This document shows, one piece after another, positions 20,588-30,520 of a DNA stretch of 64,000 nucleotides. How positions within the stretch are numbered: position 1 is the stretch's first letter; every line of letters begins with the position of its first letter. The translations under genes were made by a program, and so were the position numbers. Under the pieces are notes generated by a model. That model did not search any database. It saw only the letters and a list, made by a program, of their open reading frames with translations, and was not told the origin of the DNA. The stretch is from Tritrichomonas foetus (taxonomy: Eukaryota; Parabasalia; Tritrichomonadida; Tritrichomonadidae), in the NCBI GenBank assembly GCA_001839685.1, contig MLAK01000677.1, positions 1-64,000 on the forward strand, read 5' to 3'.

Positions 20588-21781
20588 ATTTTTTTTATTT
20601 ATATCAAAATTATTAATATTTTTTTTATACTTCATTTTTGTATTTTGGAAAACATTATAATTTTCGATGGAGGGTCATATGATAATAAAAAGCACGATTT
20701 ATGATAATAAATAATCAAGATATTAATGCTATAAAATCACTTTTTATCTCAATAATTCTCAGAAATTTCTGTTGGGTTTATTTTTTTCTCACAATTTTTT
20801 TTTGGATTTGGTTTTCTCTGTATCTTGATTTTTAAATTATAATATTTATATATTATTAATAGGATTACAATTAAATAATTTTTAGATGACAATAATATCA
20901 ACAATTATTCATTTAGATCTCTCAATAGTCTTCTACATCTAGATCTAGTTAGTTTGTATACATCTGTATAATGATGGATAAATTGAGACATCGTTGAAAT
21001 CTATTAGAAAAAGTTACCCAACATACAAACTTTTCTTAAGAAAAATTCTGATATTTTCAAAGAAATTGTACTCTGATTTCATCTTGCACAATATATTTTA
21101 GGACAAAAATTCGAAATGAATTGAATGAAAAAATTGGAGGTATAAATAATATTTATTAAATATCCACTTTGAAGAATCGAATTTATCTACAATATGTGAA
21201 ATGATTTTGACAAATATAAAATTTTGAAGATAACAGTAGGCAAACCTAATTTTATAATAGAAATAATTTGCATTTTTAGGTAAAGAATAATGATTAAATA
21301 ATGAATAATTTTTATATTCACATTCAGAATGTATGAAACTCGATATATTTTAATATTGGCATAAATAACTGTATTACATATGAAAACAGTAACAATAATT
21401 AGCTTTATTCAGGAAACCATCAAGATATTTTGAAATAAAAAACAGATAAATTGAATGTGTTTAACATTCAAAGAGTGGATTATTGGAAAACTCGAATATC
21501 TTTTTGCGAAATAACCTTTGATAGTATTTATCTCCAATCATAAAAATAAAATTTGGCAAAAGCTAAGCAAAATTGTACATTCAAAATGATTTTCTAATGA
21601 AAGAGATTGAATGTAATAATCTTACCAAATAAAAAACGAATCTATTTGTTTCATTTTTCATTATTTAAGGTGATTTGGAAATATTCCTTATAAGAAATTC
21701 TTAATAAAAATTCCGGGAATAACTATATCTTAACAATTCCATAAATATTATTGAAAGAATGATCTATATATACATTTTTAT
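20588..21781. other. Gene-free spacer of 1.2 kb
   Basis: Very AT-rich. It carries one GAAAAAGTT word at 21007-21015 with no gene start nearby. No coding frame, RNA gene or tandem repeat was recognised. Confidence 0.55.
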
Positions 21782-23143
21782 TCACATAACATTTCCCGCT
21801 TGGTTTGTAATTTCGTGGATAGTTTGAGCAAATAAACTTCTTAATTCATTTCCTTCAGCCAAATTTTGAACAATATTATACAGAGTCTTGAGATATTCTC
21901 CTAAATCTTCTTTTTTAAGATTCCACATATCAGATTCGCCTGTTCCATACAAACTCAGTGCCTCATCAAGTTGTTTAATTACATCTTTTTTCAACATTTT
22001 CTGAGTTTGATCGAATTCTTTAATAATTTGCTTTAATTTATCAATTTGTGATTTCAAAGCAAGACCTATATTTTGAATTTCCGGATATTCAGTATTAATT
22101 TTTGCTTTATTCATCTTGTTATGAAGTTCCATTTTTTCAATTAAATTTTTTCTGTATTTGAGAATTCGTTTTTCTTGTTTTTTTCGTCTTTTCTCCTTTC
22201 TTCCTTTCAAATCCAAGAAATTGCTTACATAAATTCCAATAAATGAATGAGCAAGAATGAAGCCACCTATCCAGATCCATGACAGAAAGAAAAAGTAAGT
22301 TTTGGTTGTATTTTCTATTTTTGTAATATCATTAAAAATGTCGCGCCATTCATCAAATGTCATAATTTGAAGCATCGTTGACCAAACAGACGAAAATGAA
22401 TGGAAACGGTTCTGGTACTTCAAATCAGCATTCTTTGTCTCAATATAGTCCTTAAACATATATATAGCAAAGATGGAATAAACTGTAATAATTAGCAAAA
22501 TCATGGCAGCAATGTAAATCTTGGCAAAAGGTTCAATAACAATCTTTATTAGGAGTTTCTGCATTGATTTGACACAGAAGAAGAATTTAAATAAGGCGAG
22601 TGATTGTAAAACGTACAAAAATCGCAATTTGGATTTTAAATAATTATAATCAACATTTAATCCACTTGCTAAAAATGGAATTGAAGAGCCTGGAAATGAT
22701 ATCAAAATTGTAACAATAATGTCTAAATAAATCCAGGGCTTTTTGAATGTATCATCGGATTTTTTGAATATTCGCATTGTTAAATAAAACCAAAAAAAAG
22801 CAAGTATGATGGATTCTATGTCCCTTAAAATAATGATAACATTTTGATTGGTTTCTTCATCAAGTGATATTTCAAATGTAATAAGTACAGTAAAAACCAA
22901 AATTAAAAAAATATACAATAGCATAAATTTTTCATAAATAAATTTTGCAATTTCTTTGAAATGTCGGTAAAATCCAGGACGTTTTTCTGATAATAAGGAA
23001 TTATGATGCTCTATTTCCCGTTTTTCATCACTTGTCAGATTTTTATCTTTCAATTTATATAATTCATTAATAACTGGTAAATAACGTTGAGCACGAAATG
23101 AAATTGGCGGATCATCCTTTCCAAAATCAATCCCGTTTCTCAT
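21782..23143 (-). CDS. CatSper-like single-domain voltage-gated cation channel
   Basis: This 453-residue protein has one six-helix channel domain: S1 about 72-90, S2 105-126, S3 136-150, S4 170-200, S5 208-230, a pore loop at about 247-270 and S6 282-306. The pore reads STMLQIMTFDEWRDIF. TFDEW (262-266) fits the T-x-D-x-W selectivity filter of CatSper and related calcium-conducting single-domain channels, which assemble as tetramers. S4 is poor in charge (three or four Lys/Arg scattered in LKSKLRFLYVLQSLALFKFFF), so voltage sensing may be weak. A long basic coiled coil follows S6 (about 313-410) and could drive assembly. Calcium entry for flagellar control is a reasonable guess. CCTTT lies immediately before the ATG, and a GAAAAAGTT motif lies 29 bases upstream. 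Confidence 0.8.
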   Translation of the reverse strand: MRNGIDFGKDDPPISFRAQRYLPVINELYKLKDKNLTSDEKREIEHHNSLLSEKRPGFYRHFKEIAKFIYEKFMLLYIFLILVFTVLITFEISLDEETNQNVIIILRDIESIILAFFWFYLTMRIFKKSDDTFKKPWIYLDIIVTILISFPGSSIPFLASGLNVDYNYLKSKLRFLYVLQSLALFKFFFCVKSMQKLLIKIVIEPFAKIYIAAMILLIITVYSIFAIYMFKDYIETKNADLKYQNRFHSFSSVWSTMLQIMTFDEWRDIFNDITKIENTTKTYFFFLSWIWIGGFILAHSFIGIYVSNFLDLKGRKEKRRKKQEKRILKYRKNLIEKMELHNKMNKAKINTEYPEIQNIGLALKSQIDKLKQIIKEFDQTQKMLKKDVIKQLDEALSLYGTGESDMWNLKKEDLGEYLKTLYNIVQNLAEGNELRSLFAQTIHEITNQAGNVM

Positions 23144-23150
23144 AAAAAGG
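23144..23150 (-). promoter_or_regulatory. CCTTT (M5-like) start-site motif
   Basis: On the minus strand the ATG at 23143 is preceded directly by GCCTTTTT. CCTTT overlapping the transcription start is the M5 element described in Trichomonas vaginalis. The LARP1-type gene at 32298 has the same arrangement. Confidence 0.4.
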
Positions 23151-23171
23151 CAAATCCAAAAATAATTTGTT

Positions 23172-23180
23172 AACTTTTTC
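23172..23180 (-). promoter_or_regulatory. GAAAAAGTT promoter motif
   Basis: The motif reads GAAAAAGTT on the minus strand, 29 bases upstream of the channel gene ATG. It is another copy of the word seen before several genes here. Confidence 0.4.
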
Positions 23181-23399
23181 TATACTTTACATAATAGTCA
23201 CTTTTCTCACATCAATATTTCATTATCGAAGAATGAACAATTTTTCTAGAATAAATATATTTTAAACTATTGAAGTAGTAGATTTGATATTATACATATC
23301 TAAGATTTCCTTTTCATTTGATAGAAAATTGTAAACGTTTATAATTTTGTTACGCCCGTTTACTAATTCCAAACAAATTTCCGAGAAACCAAATTGAAA

Positions 23400-25934
23400 A
23401 TGTCTGATTCCCCTCTTTCAACGCCATTTCATAGCGAATCAAGCAGCGATGATGAGAATCATGTTAGAAACACAAGTTTTAACAATAACCTCGACAGTGA
23501 GCCAGAAGGCGAAGATTTGTTAGATAACCAAGCTCATGATTACCAAGCCATTCCACAACTCGATACATACGAAGTTGAAGGCCTTGATAATGAAGAATAT
23601 GGGGCTATGTCTGCCACTGACCGTTTAAATGCCGAACTTGAAATCCGTCGTCGTAATCGTAACAATATGGCGCCAAATGCATTCGATTGGGACGATGACG
23701 ACACAATGAATTTTGTCAGTCGCCGAATTCGAAGCCACCGTGGCCAAGAAAACGAAATCGATCCACTCAAAGAATTATTTGCCACAGACACCGACAATCC
23801 CGTTGTTCTTCAGGATTTGCAAGGATCACCAACAGAATTTGTGGGCCGCCCAGAAATCAGACGTGAAATTATGAGAAAATTCACAGATTTCCTTATTAAT
23901 TTTAAGAATAAGGACGATGAATCAATTTACCTCAGCAGAATCAAACACATGGCAGCTAACAACAATATATCTTTTGAAGTTTCTTACGTTGACTTATCAG
24001 AAACGAATCCAATTCTTGGTATTTGGCTTGTTGATGCCCCAGCTCCAATTCTTGAAATTTTTGATGATGCTGCATTTGCGCTTGTCACAGCTCCAACTTT
24101 CTTCCCAGATTTCGCTCGAATCTCACCAGAAATTCATGTTCGCATCTCAGCTCTTCCAATTGTCGATAACCTTCGCGATTTACGTCAATCTCATCTCAAT
24201 TCATTAGTCAGAACGGTCGGAGTCGCCACAAAATTATCAACGGTTAGTCCGCAATTCAGAATTATCAAATGGCGCTGCTCACGCTGCAACTCTTTGCTTG
24301 GTCCATTCCCAGTCACGGACGAAAAACCGCAACCGCCAGTATTCTGCCAAGTTTGTAACGCAAAGGGCGGATTCAAAATCGATACAGCCGCTACGATTTA
24401 CCGCAACTATCAAAAAATGACTATCCAAGAGCCGCTTAGCTCTGTTCCGCCAGGCCGCCTTCCGCGAACTAAGGAAGTGATTCTATATGGAGATTTGGCT
24501 GATTGCTGCCGACCAGGTGAAGAAATCGAAGTTACAGGCATTTACAAACATCAGATGGAAGTTCGTCGTCAAGGCTTCCCAGTTTTTTCGACTGTCATTG
24601 AAGCAAATTATATTTATCGGAGCATTGATCAAAGTTCGGTTCTTTCCATCACAGATGAAGAAAAACGTGCTATTATTGAGCTTTCACATGACCCTAATCT
24701 TGATTCTCGTATTTTCCAATCAATTGCACCATCAATTTTCGGTCATGATGATATTAAAGCAGCGCTCGCAATGGCACTCTTTGGTGGACGCCGTAAGAGT
24801 GTTCGTGATCGTCACAACGTTCGTGGTGATATAAACGTGCTACTTCTTGGTGATCCAGGTACAGCTAAGTCACAGTTCCTTAAATATGCCGAAAAAATAT
24901 CGCCGCGTGCTGTTTTCACAAATGGTAAAGGTGCATCAGCTGTTGGTTTAACGGCATCTGTGCATCGTGACTCACAGACAAAAGAATGGACATTGGAAGG
25001 TGGTGCTCTCGTCCTGGCAGATGGAGGCGTCTGTCTTATCGATGAGTTCGATAAAATGTCCGAAAAAGATAGAACATCTATTCACGAAGCAATGGAGCAA
25101 CAATCAATCTCAATTTCAAAGGCTGGTATCAATACAAGTCTTTATGCACGTTGTTCAGTTATTGCTGCATGCAATCCAATTCATGGAAGATATGAGTCTT
25201 CACTTTCATTTGGTCAAAATGCAGGTCTTTCTGAGCCTATATTATCGCGTTTTGATGTTCTTTGTGTCGTGAAAGATGAAGTTGATCCAATTGTTGATGA
25301 ACAACTTGCAAATTATGTTATTTCATCACATATGGGTGGTTCTGAGCTCCCTGGTATTGATCAAGAATTATTGAAGAAGTATATTTCATACGCACGTTCT
25401 GCAGTTCAACCAAGATTGAGCGATGTTGATAATAAGAAAATAGAATCGCTTTATAACGAACTTAGAAGAGAAAGTGAAACAAGTGGTGGAAACAAGATAG
25501 CTGTGAGGCACTTAGAATCTATCATTAGACTTTCTGAAGCCCATGCAAGAATGCATCTCAGATCAAATGTTATTGAACCAGATATTAACTTTGCTATTTC
25601 CGTAGTTCTGAAGTCGTTCGTTTCGACCCAGAAATACGCAAACAAGAGAACATTAGAAAGAACATTCAGCAAATATTTGGTTTTCGGAAAAGATCACAAC
25701 GATCTTTTGTTCAATGTTTTACAGACTATCGTAAGAGAAAGAACATCATTCTACAGATTAAGAAGAAGTGGAATTGAAACCGAAGAACACGGCTTAAATA
25801 TTGTTATTAAAAAGGAAGACTTTGAAAGACGTGCGAGAGAATCAGGCGTTCTTGATTATCATCAGTTTTACGAGAGCAAGAAGTTCCGTAATAACTTCAA
25901 AGCAACAGAAACAGAAATCATGCTTCTTGAGTGA
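23400..25934 (+). CDS. MCM2: MCM2 replicative helicase subunit
   Basis: This is an 844-residue subunit of the hexameric MCM2-7 helicase that unwinds DNA at replication origins and forks. The acidic, Ser-rich N-terminus (about 1-60) is typical of MCM2. A zinc finger has C293/C296 (WRCSRCN) and C316/C319 (VFCQVCN). The AAA+ core shows Walker A GDPGTAKSQF (484-493), Walker B LIDEFDKM (546-553) and the arginine finger in SRFD (616-619). IHGRYESSLSF and the C-terminal winged-helix region are present, and the length fits MCM2. The frame is open upstream only to a TTG at 23394; the ATG is at 23400. Its codon use is less AT-extreme than that of its neighbours, as expected of a conserved gene. It is divergent from the channel gene. 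Confidence 0.96.
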   Translation: MSDSPLSTPFHSESSSDDENHVRNTSFNNNLDSEPEGEDLLDNQAHDYQAIPQLDTYEVEGLDNEEYGAMSATDRLNAELEIRRRNRNNMAPNAFDWDDDDTMNFVSRRIRSHRGQENEIDPLKELFATDTDNPVVLQDLQGSPTEFVGRPEIRREIMRKFTDFLINFKNKDDESIYLSRIKHMAANNNISFEVSYVDLSETNPILGIWLVDAPAPILEIFDDAAFALVTAPTFFPDFARISPEIHVRISALPIVDNLRDLRQSHLNSLVRTVGVATKLSTVSPQFRIIKWRCSRCNSLLGPFPVTDEKPQPPVFCQVCNAKGGFKIDTAATIYRNYQKMTIQEPLSSVPPGRLPRTKEVILYGDLADCCRPGEEIEVTGIYKHQMEVRRQGFPVFSTVIEANYIYRSIDQSSVLSITDEEKRAIIELSHDPNLDSRIFQSIAPSIFGHDDIKAALAMALFGGRRKSVRDRHNVRGDINVLLLGDPGTAKSQFLKYAEKISPRAVFTNGKGASAVGLTASVHRDSQTKEWTLEGGALVLADGGVCLIDEFDKMSEKDRTSIHEAMEQQSISISKAGINTSLYARCSVIAACNPIHGRYESSLSFGQNAGLSEPILSRFDVLCVVKDEVDPIVDEQLANYVISSHMGGSELPGIDQELLKKYISYARSAVQPRLSDVDNKKIESLYNELRRESETSGGNKIAVRHLESIIRLSEAHARMHLRSNVIEPDINFAISVVLKSFVSTQKYANKRTLERTFSKYLVFGKDHNDLLFNVLQTIVRERTSFYRLRRSGIETEEHGLNIVIKKEDFERRARESGVLDYHQFYESKKFRNNFKATETEIMLLE

Positions 25935-26194
25935 AAGGAAAAAAAAAATATATAAATGCATTTATAAACAATTTCTTGTTAATGATATATTTTATTAGAC
26001 TTTATTTTTTAAATAAGCTTTTACATATAATTTTCTATATTTTATAACAATAAATTTTCCCTTTTTTTTATTTTCCCATTATTTCTCTTTTGTTGTAATG
26101 ATTGATAAATTATTTCTGTCAGACTTCATTATTTCGTTTAATCTCTGAATGACTCATTTATAAGGATATATATATATACCAATATGAATAGTTC

Positions 26195-27349
26195 TCAGCA
26201 ATCAATTCTAACATGTAACATCTTCATAATATTATGTGACATATTTTGCAATGAAACATCATTTGATTCAATTGAAAGATTTTCAATCACATCTGCAAAA
26301 TTATTTACATAACGAAGAGATTCATTAGGTAGCCTACGAAAACAAGATTCGATTATAAACAATGAAACCAAAACAATTTCCTTGGAATTTGTGAAAAGAA
26401 GATCACCAATAACATCCAAAATACCTTTCTGAATCAAACTCCCTAAAGATTTATCATTGAGTGAATCAATTAGAGAATTAAGCATTTTTATAATTTGACA
26501 TTTCTTTGTAAAATCATAATTTTCGAGGTTCTCAAACAAATTTTGCATTGTTTCAATTGCTAGAAAGTTGTTTTCGTTATTTTTAATTGACTGTTGAATG
26601 AATTGAAATGCATCATTGAAAAATGAGAAATCAGAAGATTCCAGAAAATGAAAAAGTAATCTTGGAATATCAAATTTAATTAATTCTTCTTGTGTTAAAT
26701 TCAAAAGTGGAATTATTCGAAAAATTCCAGGCCGAATTTCATTGAATAAACCTTCAATGAAGGCTGCTCGATTTTCGGGAAAAATTTTGGAATTCAACAA
26801 AGAAAAAACAGAATTAAAAAAGAATTTTTGTGGAAGTAAATTAATGTAATTCCAGTGGATTTGAGAAGGATGCCTTCTAATGACATTTTGTAAAAGCTCA
26901 GCAAAATAGTCTTCTTTTAAATGATTTAAACATTTGGCTGTAATTGCATCAAAAGTCGAAATATGTTGAAAATGTTTACAAACGAGTGAATTGAAAATTG
27001 AAAACATCGAATCATTTAAAAGAGATTCTTGAAATGGGAAAGAATTCATAAAAAAATCAACAAAATTGTTTTCATCTTCAATAATTATTTGATCATCGTA
27101 ATTTTCAAGAGCTCGCTTTAGTAAATTTAAATTGGCTAAAGGATGAAATAAACAGAATTGTTGAAAGTTTAAACGGCGAGTTTCTTCAAAAAGAGAAAGA
27201 ATTAATTTTTTGCAATCATCTGATGGAGAATTAATTGCGATATCTTGAAAGTTAATATCTTCCTCTTCTTCTTCATTGTTGATCATTTGCAAGTTTTTAA
27301 GAAAGCGAGGCTGTTTGAAATTGGCGTGATCGCGAGATGATAGAGTCAT
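26195..27349 (-). CDS. Armadillo-like helical repeat protein
   Basis: The 384-residue all-helical protein has an acidic N-terminus (NNEEEEEDINF) and repeated paired helices with Leu/Phe/Ile spacing (NLFENLENYDFTKKCQIIKMLNSLIDSL, KGILDVIGDLLFTNSKEIVLVSLFIIES). I read this as armadillo/HEAT-type, the kind of scaffold widely expanded in trichomonads. No catalytic motif is visible and no specific partner can be named. A minus-strand TCACT Inr box (27357-27361) sits seven bases before the ATG, giving a very short leader. Another helical-repeat gene is at 37377-38765, but I see no clear sequence identity between the two. Confidence 0.65.
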   Translation of the reverse strand: MTLSSRDHANFKQPRFLKNLQMINNEEEEEDINFQDIAINSPSDDCKKLILSLFEETRRLNFQQFCLFHPLANLNLLKRALENYDDQIIIEDENNFVDFFMNSFPFQESLLNDSMFSIFNSLVCKHFQHISTFDAITAKCLNHLKEDYFAELLQNVIRRHPSQIHWNYINLLPQKFFFNSVFSLLNSKIFPENRAAFIEGLFNEIRPGIFRIIPLLNLTQEELIKFDIPRLLFHFLESSDFSFFNDAFQFIQQSIKNNENNFLAIETMQNLFENLENYDFTKKCQIIKMLNSLIDSLNDKSLGSLIQKGILDVIGDLLFTNSKEIVLVSLFIIESCFRRLPNESLRYVNNFADVIENLSIESNDVSLQNMSHNIMKMLHVRIDC

Positions 27350-27356
27350 AAAACAA

Positions 27357-27361
27357 AGTGA
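27357..27361 (-). promoter_or_regulatory. Initiator (Inr) TCACT
   Basis: Minus-strand TCACT seven bases upstream of the ATG at 27349. It fixes the start of the helical-repeat gene. Confidence 0.55.
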
Positions 27362-27513
27362 ACTTCACTGGTTTTTGACCAATAAATTGTCAAAAAAAGG
27401 TCAATAAAAATTTTATAAATATTAAAAAAAGTTAGATATAGTTAATAATGTTTAAGTATAATCAAATTTTTATATTCATTTTATGGGCATTTTAATCTTT
27501 CATTCAAAAAAGT

Positions 27514-28605
27514 TTATTTTTTGGTGGAGAGAGTAGTCAATGGCTTTTCAGCGTCACTTTTGTCTTCCTCGTCCTTATCTTTGTGGCAAGTAACAATGAA
27601 AATTCCGATGATTGATACAATGACAAAGAATCCAATTGCAACAAGAGAGAAAATGGCTGGCTGGGAGCCCCAACCATCATTTGCTGTTGGCGATGGTGAT
27701 GGGAAAAGCCTGCATCTGTTTCCAAGATCCTCTTTTTTGGTTCCACCGTCAACGTTAATTGGATTTCCTGAAAATTCTTTGCTTTCAAAATACATCTCAT
27801 TGAATGAAGTCTTCGTGAAATTGAATACACTATCCTTACCATTACTTCGAATTTGATTATTATTTTGATAGCTTTGGTAGTTTTCTGGGTCACTGTAGTA
27901 TATAAAGCAGCAATTATCAACATTAACACTGACATCATTGGCCATGATTGGCTGTGAGTTTTGGAAGAAATTGCAGCTGATGAAATTGAATCTTGTTGAC
28001 ATGCTAGTAGCCGATGCAAGCTCAATTGATGATGTTCCATTGAAGCTGGATTCTTGGAAATTTGTATATTCAATATTTACATTTGAAGCGACGCAAAATA
28101 GATGAAATCCAATATCGGCCATATTTTTAATGAAAATTGAACTCGTGCAATTGAAAGTTCGTGATGAAAAGAAAATAGCACCTCCAATAAGTGCTGAATT
28201 TGACGAAAAGGTTGTATCTATAACATTTGCGTCGATTCCCGATAGAGATACAAAAATTGCCGCACCGTTGAATGATGCTGTGTTGTTGGCGAAAATTGAC
28301 TGTGAACAATTGAAACTAGCTTTAGGCTGGACTTGATTGTTATTTTGATTGGATATTCCGCTGATTGTTATATCTGCCTCCCTAATGCTGATGGCTGAAT
28401 CCAAAAACGATGAAAACTTTGAATTTGAGATTGCTGATGAAATATAGGGCGTGTGGATTGAAAGGAAAGGTGAAAAATGACGAGATAACGATAATCTATC
28501 AAATGAATATGTCGACTTCATTGATAGCGATGCAGGCGAAATGAGTGCGGACGCTGATGATATTGTAGAAAGCTGAAGGAGTAATAAAGTTGTGTTTCTA
28601 AGCAT
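27514..28605 (-). CDS. Pmp-like surface protein with C-terminal membrane anchor
   Basis: The 363-residue protein starts with a signal peptide (MLRNTTLLLLQLSTISSASA). The ectodomain carries motifs of chlamydial polymorphic membrane proteins, GGAI and FxxN (FANNTASFNGAAIF, FSSNSALIGGAIFF), which build a right-handed beta helix. Related Pmp-like proteins are known on the trichomonad surface, where an adhesion role has been proposed. A single transmembrane helix (about 316-339, FSLVAIGFFVIVSIIGIFIV) leads to a short charged cytosolic tail (HKDKDEEDKSD...). The frame extends to an ATG at 28653, but the signal peptide begins at 28605. A GAAAAAGTT motif lies 20 bases upstream of that start. The stop is part of TAAA. 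Confidence 0.8.
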   Translation of the reverse strand: MLRNTTLLLLQLSTISSASALISPASLSMKSTYSFDRLSLSRHFSPFLSIHTPYISSAISNSKFSSFLDSAISIREADITISGISNQNNNQVQPKASFNCSQSIFANNTASFNGAAIFVSLSGIDANVIDTTFSSNSALIGGAIFFSSRTFNCTSSIFIKNMADIGFHLFCVASNVNIEYTNFQESSFNGTSSIELASATSMSTRFNFISCNFFQNSQPIMANDVSVNVDNCCFIYYSDPENYQSYQNNNQIRSNGKDSVFNFTKTSFNEMYFESKEFSGNPINVDGGTKKEDLGNRCRLFPSPSPTANDGWGSQPAIFSLVAIGFFVIVSIIGIFIVTCHKDKDEEDKSDAEKPLTTLSTKK

Positions 28606-28624
28606 TTCTATTTGCGGTTGTTCA

Positions 28625-28633
28625 GAAAAAGTT
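28625..28633 (+). promoter_or_regulatory. GAAAAAGTT motif near the Pmp-like gene start
   Basis: GAAAAAGTT on the plus strand, 20 bases upstream of the minus-strand ATG at 28605, so it reads AACTTTTTC in the direction of the gene. The orientation is opposite to the copy before the Myb gene. Confidence 0.35.
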
Positions 28634-28653
28634 GCAAATTTTATGGAAATCAT

Positions 28654-29474
28654 GAATATTGATGAAACAAAATTGGCACATAGTTTATCTATTTATCTGG
28701 TGGATGAAAATTAGAATAGGATTTAGAAACAGGAACGATGTTGATTCTTTTCCGATCATTGATTGAAAATTGTATACAATATTGAAAATACATATAAAAA
28801 GTTTTACTTTTTCTGATAAACCAAAAATATCACGATTTTTCGTTCTTCAAAGAATAGAAATCAATACATCCTTTGACAGAAAAAATTGGGAAACCTATAA
28901 AATTCCTTCTTATTAACCAATTTTTATGATCAAATATCAAAAATATCATTTATAATAATGATTACAGATTATATCTATGCATTTATTAGTTATTCTTATC
29001 AAGAGCTACTTATAACTAATTAACAAAAATATAAAATATATAAAATTATATATTATCAGTTTTTTTGCTCCATTCATCATCACATTTGCTGTTGGTGAAA
29101 TCAGAAATTTCTCGAGGATCATATCTTTTTCATCTCTAATAATTAATTTTTCCCAATTATTATATTTAGACATGATTACCTTCTATTTCAAAGAATAACC
29201 ATTCAGATTTGGGTTCACTTATTTCCTTGATTAATTTATATTTCAATTTTCGCTTTATTTTCATATCAAAAATTATTGGCTAGAAGAATTTACTTTTTAT
29301 TTGATATTTGATTCTGGATAACTAATTCTTCCTCAAATTTGAATCGTAAAATGGTCATATTCAAAATCTCTCTGGAAATGTCGACATTTTTTTTGGTTTT
29401 ATAGAAACATTCAAAAATATCGTTGAGCAGAATATTTTGATAGAAAATTTTAGATGCCCTTTAAATCTTAACTT
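28654..29474. other. Divergent spacer without a gene
   Basis: AT-rich spacer between the Pmp-like gene and the PROPPIN-like gene. No frame, RNA gene or tandem repeat is supported. A palindrome begins at its right end. Confidence 0.55.
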
Positions 29475-29494
29475 TTTTTGTGATATCACAAAAA
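29475..29494. repeat. 20-bp perfect palindrome upstream of the WD40 gene
   Basis: TTTTTGTGAT is followed by its exact reverse complement, centred on GATATC, 31 bases before the next ATG. It shares the TTTTTGTGAT core with the palindrome at 472-495. It is a candidate operator-like site. Confidence 0.6.
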
Positions 29495-29513
29495 GTTTGA
29501 AAACGATACGTAA

Positions 29514-29518
29514 TCACA
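29514..29518 (+). promoter_or_regulatory. Initiator (Inr) TCACA
   Basis: TCACA seven bases before the ATG at 29525, matching TCA(C/T)(A/T). Confidence 0.5.
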
Positions 29519-29524
29519 ATAACA

Positions 29525-30520
29525 ATGATGAAGAATTCCAAAAAGAAAATTATGGCATGCTCGTATTCTGAGACACAGCAAAAAATGTATGAAGAAATTG
29601 AAGACACATTTTGCGTTGCTTTTACTCGAGGTTTTGCTCTCGCCAACTCCTATAGCGGCGATATAATTTCTTGCACTACACTGCCATACAAAGGAACCTC
29701 TTTTGTCTCCACGATCAATAACTCGAATATCCTCGCTATTATTCCAAACGAAAAAGATTTTGTTCATATTTGGGATTTGAAGAAAAAATGTTTACTTTTT
29801 GGAATCTCGCTAAAAGAACTCGAAGACGTCACCGGATTATTACTTCGACCAGACTGCGTCATTGTTGTTGCCAAAACTTCAGTCAATGTATTCAATTTAT
29901 ACGATCAGAAGAAACTCGGATCTGTGAAAACGGCTTCTAATCCAAACGGAGCTTTTGATATTCCTCCATCATTTTCATCAACCATTTGTGCGGTTTTAGG
30001 TCAAAATACAGGCGAATTCAAATTGCATTCATATATTGATCCAAATCTTGAATTTCCAACAATCAAAGCTTTTTCAAAAGAAATCAATGTTCTTCGGTTT
30101 TCTCCAAACGGCCAGGTTTTAGGCGTCTCTTCTCTCGCCAGCAAAAAAATAAAATTATATCATGTTCCAGAAATTTTCGAGATCGGATCCTTAAAATTGC
30201 CTATTTCTGAAGATGGAGCAGTTGATATTCGTTTTGACCTTTTTGATTCGTACATGTTTGTAATCACACCATCGAAAACTATGTACCTTTATACCCTTGA
30301 TTGTGTCGATTTTGCTGTGAAGCCCGAAAATCCAATAACACTGAAGTATTCGGCAAGCTTTAGCTTGCCTGACCATGGCAGGTTTTTCGCATACTTCACA
30401 TCGAAGTTGAATTTAATTGACGTGATTTCTGAAAAAGGTGTGCACTATGTATTGAGATACAAGAAATCAACAAAGAAATTCCTGTGTGTGCAGGAAACTG
30501 TGATGAATTTGCCAGTTTAA
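29525..30520 (+). CDS. PROPPIN-like (Atg18/WIPI) WD40 protein without FRRG
   Basis: The 331-residue seven-bladed propeller resembles Atg18/WIPI proteins, which bind PI3P and PI(3,5)P2 in autophagy and endosomal traffic. Family-like features are GLLLRPDCVIVVAKTSVNVFNLYDQKKL (about 104-131, the usual LILR...VVVL...I.V.NL), TASNPNG (136-142), and INVLRFSPNGQVLGVSSLASKKIKLYHV (187-214). The phosphoinositide-binding FRRG motif, expected near residue 223, is replaced by LKLP, so lipid binding may be lost or moved. Two ATGs are adjacent at 29525 and 29528. A general WD40 protein is the alternative reading. Confidence 0.65.
   Translation: MMKNSKKKIMACSYSETQQKMYEEIEDTFCVAFTRGFALANSYSGDIISCTTLPYKGTSFVSTINNSNILAIIPNEKDFVHIWDLKKKCLLFGISLKELEDVTGLLLRPDCVIVVAKTSVNVFNLYDQKKLGSVKTASNPNGAFDIPPSFSSTICAVLGQNTGEFKLHSYIDPNLEFPTIKAFSKEINVLRFSPNGQVLGVSSLASKKIKLYHVPEIFEIGSLKLPISEDGAVDIRFDLFDSYMFVITPSKTMYLYTLDCVDFAVKPENPITLKYSASFSLPDHGRFFAYFTSKLNLIDVISEKGVHYVLRYKKSTKKFLCVQETVMNLPV

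Noticed and set aside
20400..20660. 86-codon ATG frame
   Set aside because: A different frame over the same bases has far more protein-like composition, and this one ends in translated T-rich sequence.
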